DNA from: Pseudorhodobacter sp. MZDSW-24AT
GTDB taxonomy: Bacteria; Pseudomonadota; Alphaproteobacteria; Rhodobacterales; Rhodobacteraceae
Direction of reading: 5' to 3'
DNA length: 64,000 nucleotides
Assembly (NCBI RefSeq): GCF_002794355.1
Contig: NZ_PGOI01000007.1
Location: 496,001-560,000 of the forward strand
The notes beneath the pieces were generated by a model that was not told the origin of the DNA, did not search any database, and saw nothing but the letters and a program-made list of their open reading frames with translations. Made by a program: the position numbers and the translations under genes. The first letter of the stretch is position 1, and the number at the start of each line of letters is the position of its first letter. Below, piece after piece: positions 44,901 to 53,411 of this stretch.

Positions 44901-45256
44901 AGATCGCCTCGGATCTGGTCAATCGCGTCCTTGGTGTCCTGCACCGCCTTTTCAGTCGCCACTTCCATGCGGAACTCGACCACGGTGGTCGAAATCCCAT
45001 CGTTTACGGTGGAGGTGACGTTCTTCACGCCGTTCACGCCTGCGACGGCATCCTCGATCTCTTTGGTGACTTGGCTTTCCATCTCTGCCGGCGCCGCGCC
45101 GGGTTGCGCCACGGTGATGCCCACCAAGGGCACGTCAATGTTTGGAAAGCGGGTGATCGGCAGGGTATTGAAGCTGTTCCAGCCCAGCACCATCAGCATG
45201 AAGAAGGCAAGGATCGGCGCGATCGGGTTCTTGATGGACCAAGATGAAAAGTTCAT
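41984..45256 (-). CDS. RND-family efflux transporter (AcrB-like)
   Basis: This 1090-residue inner-membrane pump exports drugs or other toxic molecules with proton exchange. It has the RND layout: 12 membrane segments and two large periplasmic loops. The start MNFSSWSIKNPIAPILAF is typical. TM4 retains the proton-relay aspartates in GILVDDAIVEIENI, and the pore loop and CoA sequences QPGAAPAEMESQV are present. The ATG at 45256 lies three bases after a GTG alternative. It follows its adaptor by 12 bases. No outer-membrane channel is encoded in the operon. Confidence 0.94.
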   Translation of the reverse strand: MNFSSWSIKNPIAPILAFFMLMVLGWNSFNTLPITRFPNIDVPLVGITVAQPGAAPAEMESQVTKEIEDAVAGVNGVKNVTSTVNDGISTTVVEFRMEVATEKAVQDTKDAIDQIRGDLPASIEAPIVSRIDVEGQAIMTFAVMAPDKTLEELSWFVDDVVTPGLQGRPGIGRVTRFGGADREIRIELDPVRLDSFGISASAVNQQLRATNANLGSGRSELGAGEQAIRTLGDAATVARLAETTISLPSGRKVRLSDLGEVIDSYEELRSFSSLNGDRVVSFAVYRASGASEVSVAETVNAQLDVIRAAHPDVDIQLVDETVFYTYGNYESALHTLIEGAILAVLVVLAFLKNWRATIIAAVALPLSAVPTFFLMDLLGFSLNLVSFLALTLATGILVDDAIVEIENIARHIRMGKTPFRAAIEAADEIGLAVIATTFTIVAVFVPVSFMPGIPGQYFRQFGMTVAIAVIFSLIVARLITPMMAAYLMRDKDGHEESHKDGWIMTGYLRLIRTSLRFRYMTLMSAIGVLAVSVYYMIQIPGSFLPPEDVSRIAVSVELPPGTTLQETERTTQAIHAAISDVEWIDNVFILGGASPTGEQDIRRASVTILLTRLDHSLLLKLSELARAIPVIGGFLPEVENTGRTVPQSVIEEQVFERLAAVPDMRAFKLNDRGQRDISFSILSSNEADLNLAVSRLEAALSGDPLLANVASEGALPRPEIQITPRMDEAARLGITTAQIAETVRVATIGDVDAALAKLSIDNRLVPVRVRLNNAAREDLARISSMKLTTATGVVVPLAAVADVAISEGPSTVNRLNRERRATIGANLPVGVALGSATARFKEIVATVELPPTVRVVEAGDAEVQNEMVASFGNAMLLGLMLVLTVLILLFKSVIQPFTILFSLPLAIGGVAAALIVTNSAVSMPVLIGILMLMGIVTKNAILLIDFAIEMRAQGMERFAAVMEAGHKRARPIVMTSIAMSAGMLPSALGVGEGGSFRAPMATAVIGGIIVSTILSLVVVPAFYLIMDDLGRLLARLFSGLVGPKEEDPEAPPAEVLAERIALLDAEQRALRDRLDAMSGPRAVPPLAAAE

Positions 45257-45268
45257 CACGCGCCCCCG

Positions 45269-46450
45269 TCAATTCGTCGCCGGAACCGGATTGATCCGGT
45301 CACCGTCGCGCACAAATGCCCCTGCCTTTGTCACGACCACATCGCCGGCTTCCAGACCCGACAGAACCTCAACCCAACCTGCGTCACGAATGCCGATTGT
45401 CACCGGAACACGTTCGACAGCTCCATCCCTGACCCGCATGACCGAGGTGCCATCTGGACCCGATCCAACAGCCGTGACGGGAACGGCATTCACCTCATGC
45501 TCGGTCACCCTGATGTCCGCCTCGACATACATGCCGGCACGCACGGCATGACTGTCATCCACCGCGATGCGAACCCGCCCCAGACGCGTCTGGGTGCCAA
45601 TCGTCGGCTCGACCAGACGCAGTGTGCCTTTCAAGGGCGGCTGAGAGCCGACCAATCGCAACGTCGCCGATTGACCGGGCTCAAGGCGCATCAGATCCGC
45701 TTCGGCCACATCTGCCAGCACTTCCAACGCATTGTCGCGGATAATGGTGAACATGGGCTCCCCCGCAGCCGACGCAACAGATCCGACGCGGGCGTTGCGG
45801 CCTGCGATTTCACCCGAAACCGGCGCCTTCACTTCGCTGCGGCTGAGCTGAAGGTCAATGTTGGCCATCTGCGCCTCAACCAAGGCAATCTGGGCGCGCG
45901 CCGCCTCGAGCGACTGCACAGCCACCGTCACGCGGGCCGTGGCCGCAATCGCATTCGACTGCGCCGTATCGGCGGCCGCCTGAGACGCGGTGCCTTGCTG
46001 ACGCAAAGCCGATGTCCGCTCGCTCACCCGCTGGGCCTCATCCGCAGCGCTCCGGGCCTCCAGCATCTGAGCTTCGGCCTGCGCCATGGTGGCGCGCGCA
46101 GATGCCAAAGAGGCGTTCAACTGGCTTTTCTGAAGTTCAAGCGTGGTTTTCGACAAAACGGCAAGGGTCTGTCCCGCCTCGACAACATCACCGACATCGG
46201 CCAGCAAAGCCTCGATCGGCTGACCTTCGATCAGCGGCGCGACTTGGACATTCTCAATCGCGGCCACCAAACCCGAGGCGATCACGCGGTCACGCAGCAC
46301 GCGCCGCTCAACCGAAGACACCGTGATGGCAGGCGCCACGACGCTCGCAGCGGGGACAGCTCCGGTGGCAGCCGCTGCCGTTTCGGCATGGACAAGACCG
46401 GCAGGAAGGCAAGCCAGACAGAAAGGAAGGAAAAACTGCAAGGGACGCAT
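45269..46450 (-). CDS. RND efflux periplasmic adaptor (MFP)
   Basis: This is the membrane-fusion partner of the RND pump. The 393-residue product has a Sec signal peptide (about residues 1-22, ending VHAE), a lipoyl domain (GDVVEAGQTLAVLSK), a helical hairpin with alanine-rich repeats (residues about 115-195), and a beta-barrel with the RSEVKAPVSGEIAGRNA segment. The order regulator-adaptor-pump is the common one for TetR-controlled pumps. The TetR gene ends 4 bases upstream, so all three form one operon. Confidence 0.93.
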   Translation of the reverse strand: MRPLQFFLPFCLACLPAGLVHAETAAAATGAVPAASVVAPAITVSSVERRVLRDRVIASGLVAAIENVQVAPLIEGQPIEALLADVGDVVEAGQTLAVLSKTTLELQKSQLNASLASARATMAQAEAQMLEARSAADEAQRVSERTSALRQQGTASQAAADTAQSNAIAATARVTVAVQSLEAARAQIALVEAQMANIDLQLSRSEVKAPVSGEIAGRNARVGSVASAAGEPMFTIIRDNALEVLADVAEADLMRLEPGQSATLRLVGSQPPLKGTLRLVEPTIGTQTRLGRVRIAVDDSHAVRAGMYVEADIRVTEHEVNAVPVTAVGSGPDGTSVMRVRDGAVERVPVTIGIRDAGWVEVLSGLEAGDVVVTKAGAFVRDGDRINPVPATN

Positions 46451-46454
46451 TTGG

Positions 46455-47072
46455 TCAGCCTTTCGCGGCGACAGATGAATCGATGTCTTGAAGGGTGATG
46501 TCGATGTTACGCATCAACAGGCGTTTCAGATCAGGTGTCACAGGACAATCTGGCGGATGCATCGCGCAAGATTTGACAAGCATGATCAGCAGCTGTGCAT
46601 GGGCCATCCAGCGTGTCTGCGCATCTTGCACGGCAAGCCCTGAGGCGCGCGCAAAGATGGTGATCAGGTGTTCCGCAATCTTGGCTTCCATCCGCCGCGC
46701 CGCTTCACCGATTTCGGGCTTTCGCATCGAAGCTGCCGTGATCTCAGCCCAAAGCTGACCATCCCTTTGGCAATCCGCTTCGGAAATCTTGCGTTCGATG
46801 GTCTCCCGCAAAGCCTGAAGTGGCCGAGGATGCGCAAGAATAGAGACAAAATCTTGCTCCATTTCCTGCATGTCGATCTCGATCAACGCCTCGACGATAC
46901 CCGATTTGGACGGAAAATAGCGGTAGAAATTGCCAACACTCATGCCAGCCTTGCGCGCGATGTCTTGCATTGATGCGCCGTCAAATCCCTTTTCGGCAAA
47001 GGCGAGGCGCGCGCTTTCAAGGATTTCTGCCGAACGCAGATCGGCAAGCGGAACGTCCGGCGACAGGTTCAT
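46455..47072 (-). CDS. TetR-family repressor of the efflux operon
   Basis: The 205-residue product has the TetR DNA-binding domain: ILESARLAFAEKGFDGASMQDIARKAGMSVGNFYRYFPSK in pieces (ARLAFAEKGFDGASMQDIA, GMSVGNFYRYFPSK) near residues 18-57. The C-terminal part is a helical ligand domain. A perfect palindrome lies 14 bases upstream of its start codon, where autorepression would be expected. The first gene of the TetR-MFP-RND operon. The inducer cannot be told. Confidence 0.92.
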   Translation of the reverse strand: MNLSPDVPLADLRSAEILESARLAFAEKGFDGASMQDIARKAGMSVGNFYRYFPSKSGIVEALIEIDMQEMEQDFVSILAHPRPLQALRETIERKISEADCQRDGQLWAEITAASMRKPEIGEAARRMEAKIAEHLITIFARASGLAVQDAQTRWMAHAQLLIMLVKSCAMHPPDCPVTPDLKRLLMRNIDITLQDIDSSVAAKG

Positions 47073-47085
47073 AAATCACCCGAGA

Positions 47086-47101
47086 ATGAATGTTCATTCA
47101 T
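47086..47101. promoter_or_regulatory. Palindromic TetR operator
   Basis: ATGAATG-TT-CATTCAT is a perfect palindrome with a 2-base centre, in the leader of the TetR gene. TetR-family repressors commonly bind such TGAATG..CATTCA sites. It is the natural place for autoregulation of the efflux operon. Confidence 0.72.
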
Positions 47102-47198
47102 CAGGTAGCGAACCGTTTTCAACCGTCAAGCGGAATCACTGAAAAGCGCCGCGCAGACTGAAAAATTGCGCTGGTGAGCGCAGGGCGGACCGGAGTCT

Positions 47199-49232
47199 TC
47201 AGAGATCCTTGGTCAATCGTAGTGCATCGAAGATGGCGGCGTGGGTGTTGCGCGCGGCCACAGCGTCACCGATTCGATACAGGACAAAGCCCGCAGGACC
47301 ATGTCCTTGCGGCTGAGGCAGCCCGGCGATGAGGGCATCATAATCGATTGCTCCAAGGTTCTGGGCCTGCGGCTTAAGCTCGAAATACAGGTCCGCCAGC
47401 GGTTGCGTCCCGTGATTGACCACAATCTGGTCAAAGCTCCGCTCTTTGACGATGTCCATGTAATCCGACCCGATCACAGCGCGAAGGTGATTGCCCTCAC
47501 GTCTCACCCCGCGCAGGCGGTAGGTGACCGTAAAGGTCACAGGCTTGTCTTGAAGCGCCCGCATATAGGGGACCAAGTTCATCCCCATCACCTCGGGGGC
47601 AAAGCTGCGGTCCGGGGTCATCACCTCGACCGTCGCGCCGGAGTCGGCCAGCCGTTGCGCGGCCTGCAACGCGGTGTGATCCCCAGCGTCGTCATACAGC
47701 AAGACATTGGACCCGGGCTTCACATCGCCCGACAGAATATCCCAAGCCGAAACGGTCAGATCATTGCCATACTCCAGCACCGCCATGTCTGGGAGGCCCC
47801 CGGTCGCAATGATCACGACGTCGGGCGCCAGAGTCAGAACATCCTGCGCCTCTGCATATGTGTTGAACTGGAAGGTGACTCCCCGCGCCGCGCATTGCGC
47901 CATGCGCCAGTCGATGATGCCGATCATCTCGGCCCGCCGCTTTGTCTGCGCCGTCAGTCGGATTTGTCCGCCCGGCTGGCTTGCTGCCTCGAGAACGGTC
48001 ACATCATGACCGCGTTCTGCGGCAACGCGCGCGGCTTCCAATCCTGCCGGACCGGCCCCCACAATCACGACCCGCCGCCGCACCACGGCTGGCGCAATCG
48101 CGTGCGGCATGGTCTCTTCCCGACCCGTGGCCGGGTTGTGGATACACAATGCCATGCCGCCCTGATAAATCCTGTCCAAGCAGTAGGTTGCGCCCACACA
48201 GGGCCGAATATCATCCTCACGCCCTTCCATGATCTTGCGCACGATATGGGGATCGGCCATGTGGGCGCGCGTCATACCCACCATGTCAAGCTGACCTGAC
48301 TGCACCGCATAGCGGGCTGTTGCCACGTCCGGAATTCTTGCTGCATGGAAGGTGGGCAGACCAACCTCGGCCTTGATCCGCCCCGCAAAATCCAGATGGG
48401 GCGCAGAGCGCATGCCTTGAATCGGGATCACATCGGTCATCGCCGGGTCCGTGTGGATCCGGCCTTTGATGATATTGAGAAAATCCACAAAACCCGAATC
48501 GCGGAACATCTTTCCGATCGCGATGCCTTCGTCGGCATCAATCCCGCCCTGCGCCGCCTCATCGGCCGTGTAGCGCACCCCCAGCAGAAAGTTTTGCCCC
48601 ACACGCTTGCGACAGGCGGCCAGCACTTCCATGGCAAAACGGGCGCGGTTCTCAAGACTGCCGCCATAGGGCTCCGCCATGGCATTGGTCAGCGGCGACA
48701 TGAACTGATCCATCAGATGGCCATAGCACTCGAACTCTACCCCATCGAGACCGGCAGCCTGCATCCGCTCCGCCGCGTCTGCGTAATCCTTGATGATCCG
48801 CTCGATGTCCCACTCTTCGGCCACCTTTGGAAAGGCGCGATGGGCCGGTTCGCGGGAGGGGCCAGCGGCAACCACAGGCAGCCAGTCCCCTTTGTCCCAG
48901 CGCGTGCGGCGGCCCAGATGCGTGAGTTGAATCATCACGGCGGCACCGGCTTCGTGGCAATCATCGGCCAACCTGCGCAACCAAGGCACGACCTCATCCT
49001 TGTAGGCAAGAATGTTGTTGAACACAGGGGGGCTGTCCTTCGACACGGCGGCCGATCCCGCCGTCATCGTCAGCGCCACGCCCGCCTTGGCCCGCTCCAG
49101 GTGGTAGAGGCGGTAGCGATCCTTTGGCATGCCATCTTCAGGATAGGCCGGTTCATGACTTGTGGTCATGATCCGGTTGCGCAGGGTGAGGTGCTTGAGT
49201 GTATAGGGCTGCAGCAGAGGATCGCTTGTCAT
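47199..49232 (-). CDS. Flavin/Fe-S oxidoreductase, N-methylproline demethylase-like (TMADH/FadH family)
   Basis: The 677-residue product joins an old-yellow-enzyme FMN barrel (residues 1 to about 350) to an iron-sulfur linker and a C-terminal NAD(P)/FAD Rossmann part (VVIVGAGPAGLEAARVAAERG near 385-405). The FMN barrel start HLTLRNRIMTTSHEPAYPEDG and later LVGMTRAHMADP resemble N-methylproline demethylase (StcD) of stachydrine degradation. The Fe-S linker reads CVGATYC then CIHNP, so the second cysteine of the usual CxxCxxxC is alanine. Two ATGs at 49235 and 49232 are possible; the second has better ribosome-site spacing. An N-methyl amine or betaine substrate is a guess. Confidence 0.85.
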   Translation of the reverse strand: MTSDPLLQPYTLKHLTLRNRIMTTSHEPAYPEDGMPKDRYRLYHLERAKAGVALTMTAGSAAVSKDSPPVFNNILAYKDEVVPWLRRLADDCHEAGAAVMIQLTHLGRRTRWDKGDWLPVVAAGPSREPAHRAFPKVAEEWDIERIIKDYADAAERMQAAGLDGVEFECYGHLMDQFMSPLTNAMAEPYGGSLENRARFAMEVLAACRKRVGQNFLLGVRYTADEAAQGGIDADEGIAIGKMFRDSGFVDFLNIIKGRIHTDPAMTDVIPIQGMRSAPHLDFAGRIKAEVGLPTFHAARIPDVATARYAVQSGQLDMVGMTRAHMADPHIVRKIMEGREDDIRPCVGATYCLDRIYQGGMALCIHNPATGREETMPHAIAPAVVRRRVVIVGAGPAGLEAARVAAERGHDVTVLEAASQPGGQIRLTAQTKRRAEMIGIIDWRMAQCAARGVTFQFNTYAEAQDVLTLAPDVVIIATGGLPDMAVLEYGNDLTVSAWDILSGDVKPGSNVLLYDDAGDHTALQAAQRLADSGATVEVMTPDRSFAPEVMGMNLVPYMRALQDKPVTFTVTYRLRGVRREGNHLRAVIGSDYMDIVKERSFDQIVVNHGTQPLADLYFELKPQAQNLGAIDYDALIAGLPQPQGHGPAGFVLYRIGDAVAARNTHAAIFDALRLTKDL

Positions 49233-49733
49233 CATGCACCTTTCGCTTTTCCTGAAGGGTAGGTTTGCAAACCCACGCGCGCTGAACCGAAAACGACGAC
49301 TGACAGCCTGTTCCTGCCGTTTCAAGAAAGGCCCGGAAAGCAGGCGTTGGCAAAGATGCGCGACATCAGCCCGCACAACGCAACGCAAAGGCTGCCTCCA
49401 AAAGCATTGCGGCACCCTCCCCCTCACCATGCGCGCCTCAGGGCGTTGTGGCCACAGCGTCTTTCCGGCACTGTCAGCCCGAAAGCGGCAAAGGCATCAA
49501 TGGCCCTGCCGTCACAAGGAAGGTCAGCATGTGGGCATCAAGATGAACCTGCCGCGCATCCCTCTGAAAGGTGCTTGTGCCACCTTCTGGCAAGACCTTT
49601 CGTCAGACCGCCGCCAGAACGGGCCACCCCCCTCTCAGTTTGCGCATTTGGCGCCGAGCGCATCCGATCATCGAAACGGCCTGTTAAAGCGAGGTTCAGT
49701 GTATGCGCTGTCGCAAGGCAAGGAACATCTGCA
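49233..49733. other. Long divergent intergenic region
   Basis: About 500 bases separate the flavin oxidoreductase from the membrane protein gene. Near the oxidoreductase end is a perfect 12-base palindrome GGTTTGCAAACC (49262-49273), a likely operator. I find no convincing coding frame: long open frames here have arginine- and proline-rich compositions typical of out-of-frame reading. The remaining sequence shows no tRNA, repeat or riboswitch that I recognise. Confidence 0.5.
49262..49273. promoter_or_regulatory. Palindrome upstream of the flavin oxidoreductase gene
   Basis: GGTTTGCAAACC is a perfect 12-base palindrome about 27-30 bases before the oxidoreductase start codon. Such a short symmetric site suits a dimeric regulator, but no regulator gene is adjacent. 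Confidence 0.5.
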
Positions 49734-51080
49734 ATGAAAACACTCGCGGGTCTTTGCATGCTTATGCCCGGCGCCGCCTTTGCCTGCGCCTTGCCGCCAT
49801 CGGTGATCCTGACCTTGCCCACCGGGCATTACATCACTGCAGCGGCGCTCACTGTTGCGGTGACCGCCCTGATGGGCGCGATGGCCGGCAAGCTTCCCCC
49901 CTCGCGCGCGACGCCCGTGCTCGAGCGACGGGTCTGGGTGCCAGATATCATCACGTCCTATCTGTCTTTTCTGTGCTTTATCGGCTTGGTGTTGATCGGT
50001 CTTTTCGGGGCGCGCGACCCGATGCACAATCTGATGACTTTGGTGTTCTGGACAGGCGTGTGGATTGCCGTCCCCCTTGGGTCCATGGTGTTTGGCAACA
50101 TCTGGCGCGCCGTGAATCCATGGACGGCTCCTGTCCGCATTGCCCGAAGCCTGCTCGGACGGAAAGGAAGCGTCGGGCTTTCACACGCGGGCCATTGGCC
50201 CGCAGTGGCAGGCTACGCTGGCTTTTCTTGGTTTCAACTGGTCTCGATGTCGCCAGATGACCCCTCGGTCCTGGCACAGGTGGCGCTCTGTTACTGGTTG
50301 GTGATCTTCGCCCTTGCGGTGGCAGAAGGCGAAGATTGGCTTGAACAGGGCGAGTTCTTGACGGTGCTGATGGGCTATCTGGCCAAAGTCTCCCCGTTCT
50401 GGATGGACACTCGTGGCGCGCGCGTCCGTCTGATGCGCGGTTGGCCCGGCGCTCAGGTGACGCAGATGGCGCCCTTGTCCGTCTCTGCGATGGCCTTTGT
50501 GACACTTGCCCTCTCAGCCCTCACCTTCGACGGGCTGATGGAAACATTCTGGTGGCATGCTCTGATCGGAGAGAACCCTTTGGAGCCAACCGGGCGGTCC
50601 GCCGTGATCGGGGTCAACACCTTGGGGCTTTTCGGGGTTTGGCTGCTGACCACTGCGGCAATCTGGGCCGTGATCCGCTTGGGTCAGGCGATCGGAGGCG
50701 CTGGCTTTGCGACCGGGCCGGTGATGCTGTCCTTTCTTGCAATCGCAGCGGGATATCATGCCGCGCATTATCTCGTCACCTTGCTGACCGCCGGGCAATA
50801 CACGCTGGCTGCGCTGAATGATCCTTGGTTTCGCGGCGATTCCTATCTGGGCCTGCCGCCGTTCTATGTCTCTTTCGGCTTTCTGACAGACCCGAACACG
50901 ATGCCGATGATCTATGCCGCGCAATTCGCGCTCATACTGGCAGCGCATCTTTTGGCCGTTTTGCTGTCTTTGCAGATGGCAGGTCAGATGAAAGCGATGG
51001 CGCATTTGCCCATGACTGTCTTAATGGTGGCCTACACGATCTTGGGGCTTTGGCTTTTGTCGACGGCGCGGACAGGTTAA
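49734..51080 (+). CDS. Multispanning membrane protein of unknown function
   Basis: The 448-residue product has roughly 11-12 hydrophobic segments spread along its length and no soluble domain. Its N-terminus is signal-like (MKTLAGLCMLMPGAAFACALPP). Notable polar signatures between segments are FGNIWRAVNPW near residues 120-130, RGDSYLGLPPFYVSFGFL near 365-382, and HAAHYLVTLLTAGQY. I do not recognise the family with confidence; similar proteins are loosely labelled as membrane hydrolases (fenitrothion hydrolase type), which I would not rely on. AAGGAAC precedes ATG 49734. It lies 88 bases before the substrate-binding gene of an ABC importer, same strand, so may share its transcript. Confidence 0.75.
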   Translation: MKTLAGLCMLMPGAAFACALPPSVILTLPTGHYITAAALTVAVTALMGAMAGKLPPSRATPVLERRVWVPDIITSYLSFLCFIGLVLIGLFGARDPMHNLMTLVFWTGVWIAVPLGSMVFGNIWRAVNPWTAPVRIARSLLGRKGSVGLSHAGHWPAVAGYAGFSWFQLVSMSPDDPSVLAQVALCYWLVIFALAVAEGEDWLEQGEFLTVLMGYLAKVSPFWMDTRGARVRLMRGWPGAQVTQMAPLSVSAMAFVTLALSALTFDGLMETFWWHALIGENPLEPTGRSAVIGVNTLGLFGVWLLTTAAIWAVIRLGQAIGGAGFATGPVMLSFLAIAAGYHAAHYLVTLLTAGQYTLAALNDPWFRGDSYLGLPPFYVSFGFLTDPNTMPMIYAAQFALILAAHLLAVLLSLQMAGQMKAMAHLPMTVLMVAYTILGLWLLSTARTG

Positions 51081-51168
51081 GACTTGCGCAGACCGAACCA
51101 CCTGCTCAGAGACGACGGTGGGAAAAGGCTTCCCGCAGAGGTATGCCGCAACAGTGGAGATGGTGAAG

Positions 51169-52449
51169 ATGACACAGAAACACATCGGGCTTGCACCATC
51201 TCGGCGCGCCGTGCTCAAGGCCGCGGGTGCGGGATTGCTGACAGCGGGGTTCGCGGCACCGGTCTGGTCACAAGCCGCTCCGGTAAAGCTCGGCTTTCAG
51301 CTGCACCGGACGGGGATCGGCGCCGCCTATGGGCGCTGGTATGAACGGACGGCGCAAGCGGCCCTCAAGGTTGTGAACGATGCCGGCGGCATCAATGGCC
51401 GCCCGGTCGAGATCGTGTTTGAAGATGATGGCACCGATCCGAAGCGCGGGGCCGAAGTGGTTGAAAAACTGACCAGACAGCACAATTGCGATCTGATCTT
51501 TGGACCTTTGTTCAGCCATGTCGTGATTGGCTCTGCCCCGCGCGCGGCAGAATTGAAAGTGCCCTATCTTGTCTGTTCCGAAGGGTTTCACGTTGCAGGC
51601 GGCATGCTGAACCGATGGACGATGCAGCCCGGAATCACGGATGTGCGCGCGCAGGTTTCTTCCATGGCACCTTGGGTCTTGGCCAATCTTGGCAAGAAGG
51701 TTGCGATGGTGTTTCCAGACTATGCCTTTGGCCACGATCACCGCGATTTCTTCTCTGCCGCGGTCGAGGCAGGCGGCGGGCAGGTTATCGCGCAGATCGC
51801 GGTTCCTCCGACGGAGACCAGCTTTACCCGCTATCTGCCGCAAATCCCCAATGACACCGAAGTTCTGTATCACGTGATGGTCGGCCCTGCCGTTCTCACC
51901 TTCGTCAAAGAGCTGGGCGAGTTTTACGGGACGGGGGCAAGGCCGGAAATCTTTGGCTTCATCGACTCGCTCGAGGCCGTGGATCTTGCATCGCCCGGTT
52001 TGGCGTTTCTCGAGGGCACTCATTTCTGGGAGGGCCATTGCCGCAACCAGCAGGCCGATGCCTCCGAGTTTGAAACCGCATATCGGGCGGCCGTTGGTGT
52101 CGATGCCAATGGCGCATCTGTTTCAGATGCCAAGGATGTCTCGACCTATGCCCATATGTTCAGCGTTTGGGAAACCTTGCACATCATCAAGGCCGGGATG
52201 GAGGCGTCGGGTTATCAAGGCGCCGCAGACAGGCAGAGGTTTGTCGAAGCGGTCGAAGCCATGACAGACATGCCAGAAAGTCTGGCCCATGTGCAGGGAA
52301 AGAAGCTGTTCAATGGCAAGACGCATCAGGTTTTTGGCCATCAGTTCATCAGCAAGGTCGAAGGCGGCAAGCTGATCAAGGTGCACACAACCAGCATCGA
52401 GGACAGCCTGTATCCCGACGCGGTGGACTACACGACGCAGAGCTTCTGA
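51169..52449 (+). CDS. ABC transporter substrate-binding protein (branched-chain amino-acid/urea type)
   Basis: The 426-residue product is the periplasmic receptor of an HAAT-family importer. The signal is of the Tat type: SRRAVLKAAGAGLL near residues 11-24. The mature part is a two-lobed Leu/Ile/Val-type binding protein (VKLGFQLHRTGIGAAYG, NDAGGINGRPVEIVFEDD). The ligand could be an amino acid, amide, urea or a related molecule; the ligand loop does not tell. ATG 51169 has GGAG well placed; ATG 51160 is the alternative. The four transporter genes follow on. Confidence 0.92.
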   Translation: MTQKHIGLAPSRRAVLKAAGAGLLTAGFAAPVWSQAAPVKLGFQLHRTGIGAAYGRWYERTAQAALKVVNDAGGINGRPVEIVFEDDGTDPKRGAEVVEKLTRQHNCDLIFGPLFSHVVIGSAPRAAELKVPYLVCSEGFHVAGGMLNRWTMQPGITDVRAQVSSMAPWVLANLGKKVAMVFPDYAFGHDHRDFFSAAVEAGGGQVIAQIAVPPTETSFTRYLPQIPNDTEVLYHVMVGPAVLTFVKELGEFYGTGARPEIFGFIDSLEAVDLASPGLAFLEGTHFWEGHCRNQQADASEFETAYRAAVGVDANGASVSDAKDVSTYAHMFSVWETLHIIKAGMEASGYQGAADRQRFVEAVEAMTDMPESLAHVQGKKLFNGKTHQVFGHQFISKVEGGKLIKVHTTSIEDSLYPDAVDYTTQSF

Positions 52450-52532
52450 GTGCGCGCTTTGCCGGATCCGCACCTCGCGCCTGCCACCGTTTGCTGGGGG
52501 GTGCCGCTTTTGCAAGCGGTGCATCCGCGCGC

Positions 52533-53411
52533 ATGAGTTTCGGTCCTTTCCTGCTTCTGGCCGTGCTGGAAGGCACGGTCATGGCGGCAGTTCTTGCCTT
52601 AACAGCCGTCGGCCTTTCGCTGGTCTTCGGGGTGATGCGTGTGGTCAACGTGGCGCATGGCGAGTTTTACATGCTGGGCGCTGTTCTGGCATGGTTCGTG
52701 ACTTACTATCTGCCCTTCCCTCCCCTGCTTGCCTGGATGGCGGCCCTGATCATCGCGCCTGTTCTGGTGGCAGCGGTTGCGGCCTTGACCGATGTTCTGG
52801 TTCTGAAGCGGCTGAAGTATAACCCCGAGGCGACGATCATGGCGACGATCGGTCTGCTTTACATGTTGCAGCAGGCCGCGCTCACAGTCTACGGACCGGA
52901 TGCCCGCCCGGTGGTTGCGCCGTTTGAATGGCGGATCCAACTGCCGTGGTTTGGATATTCCGGCTACAAGCTGTTCGTCGTTGTCGCGGCAATCCTTGTG
53001 TTGATGGCGGTCTGGTGGGTGATGACCCGCACCAAAGCCGGGCTTATCATGCGCGCCACTCAGGTCGACCGCGACACCGCACAAACCTTTGGGATCAACG
53101 TAAACAGGGTCTATGCCGGCACTTTTGCCTTTGGCGGTGCCTTGGCCGCGGTGGCGGCGGTGCTGATCGTCCCGATTCAGCAGGCCCATTATCTGATGGG
53201 ACATGATCCGTTACTGCTGTCCTTCATCGTGGTGATCATCGGGGGCTTGGGTTCGATCCGCGGAACATTGGTGGCAGCGGTCATCATCGGCCTGTCTGAC
53301 GGCATCATCAGCATGTTCTTTTCCCCCACCTTGGCGAAAATCATCGCCACCTTGCTGGTGGCGCTTGTCCTTGTCTTTCGCCCACAGGGCTTGTTTGGGG
53401 CAAAGGCATGA
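52533..53411 (+). CDS. Branched-chain amino-acid-type ABC permease (LivH-like)
   Basis: The 292-residue product has about eight membrane segments and the LivH signatures GVMRVVNVAHGEFYMLGA near residues 32-49 and RATQVDRDTAQTFGINVNRVY. It forms the membrane channel with the next permease. The start ATG 52533 lies in a region where the 83-base gap to the substrate-binding gene has no other feature. It overlaps the next permease by four bases. Confidence 0.93.
   Translation: MSFGPFLLLAVLEGTVMAAVLALTAVGLSLVFGVMRVVNVAHGEFYMLGAVLAWFVTYYLPFPPLLAWMAALIIAPVLVAAVAALTDVLVLKRLKYNPEATIMATIGLLYMLQQAALTVYGPDARPVVAPFEWRIQLPWFGYSGYKLFVVVAAILVLMAVWWVMTRTKAGLIMRATQVDRDTAQTFGINVNRVYAGTFAFGGALAAVAAVLIVPIQQAHYLMGHDPLLLSFIVVIIGGLGSIRGTLVAAVIIGLSDGIISMFFSPTLAKIIATLLVALVLVFRPQGLFGAKA

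Noticed and set aside
49234-49737. An open frame filling the 500-base region before the membrane protein
   Set aside because: It is rich in Arg, Cys, Pro and His with no recognisable pattern, and there is no ribosome site. I treat the region as non-coding.
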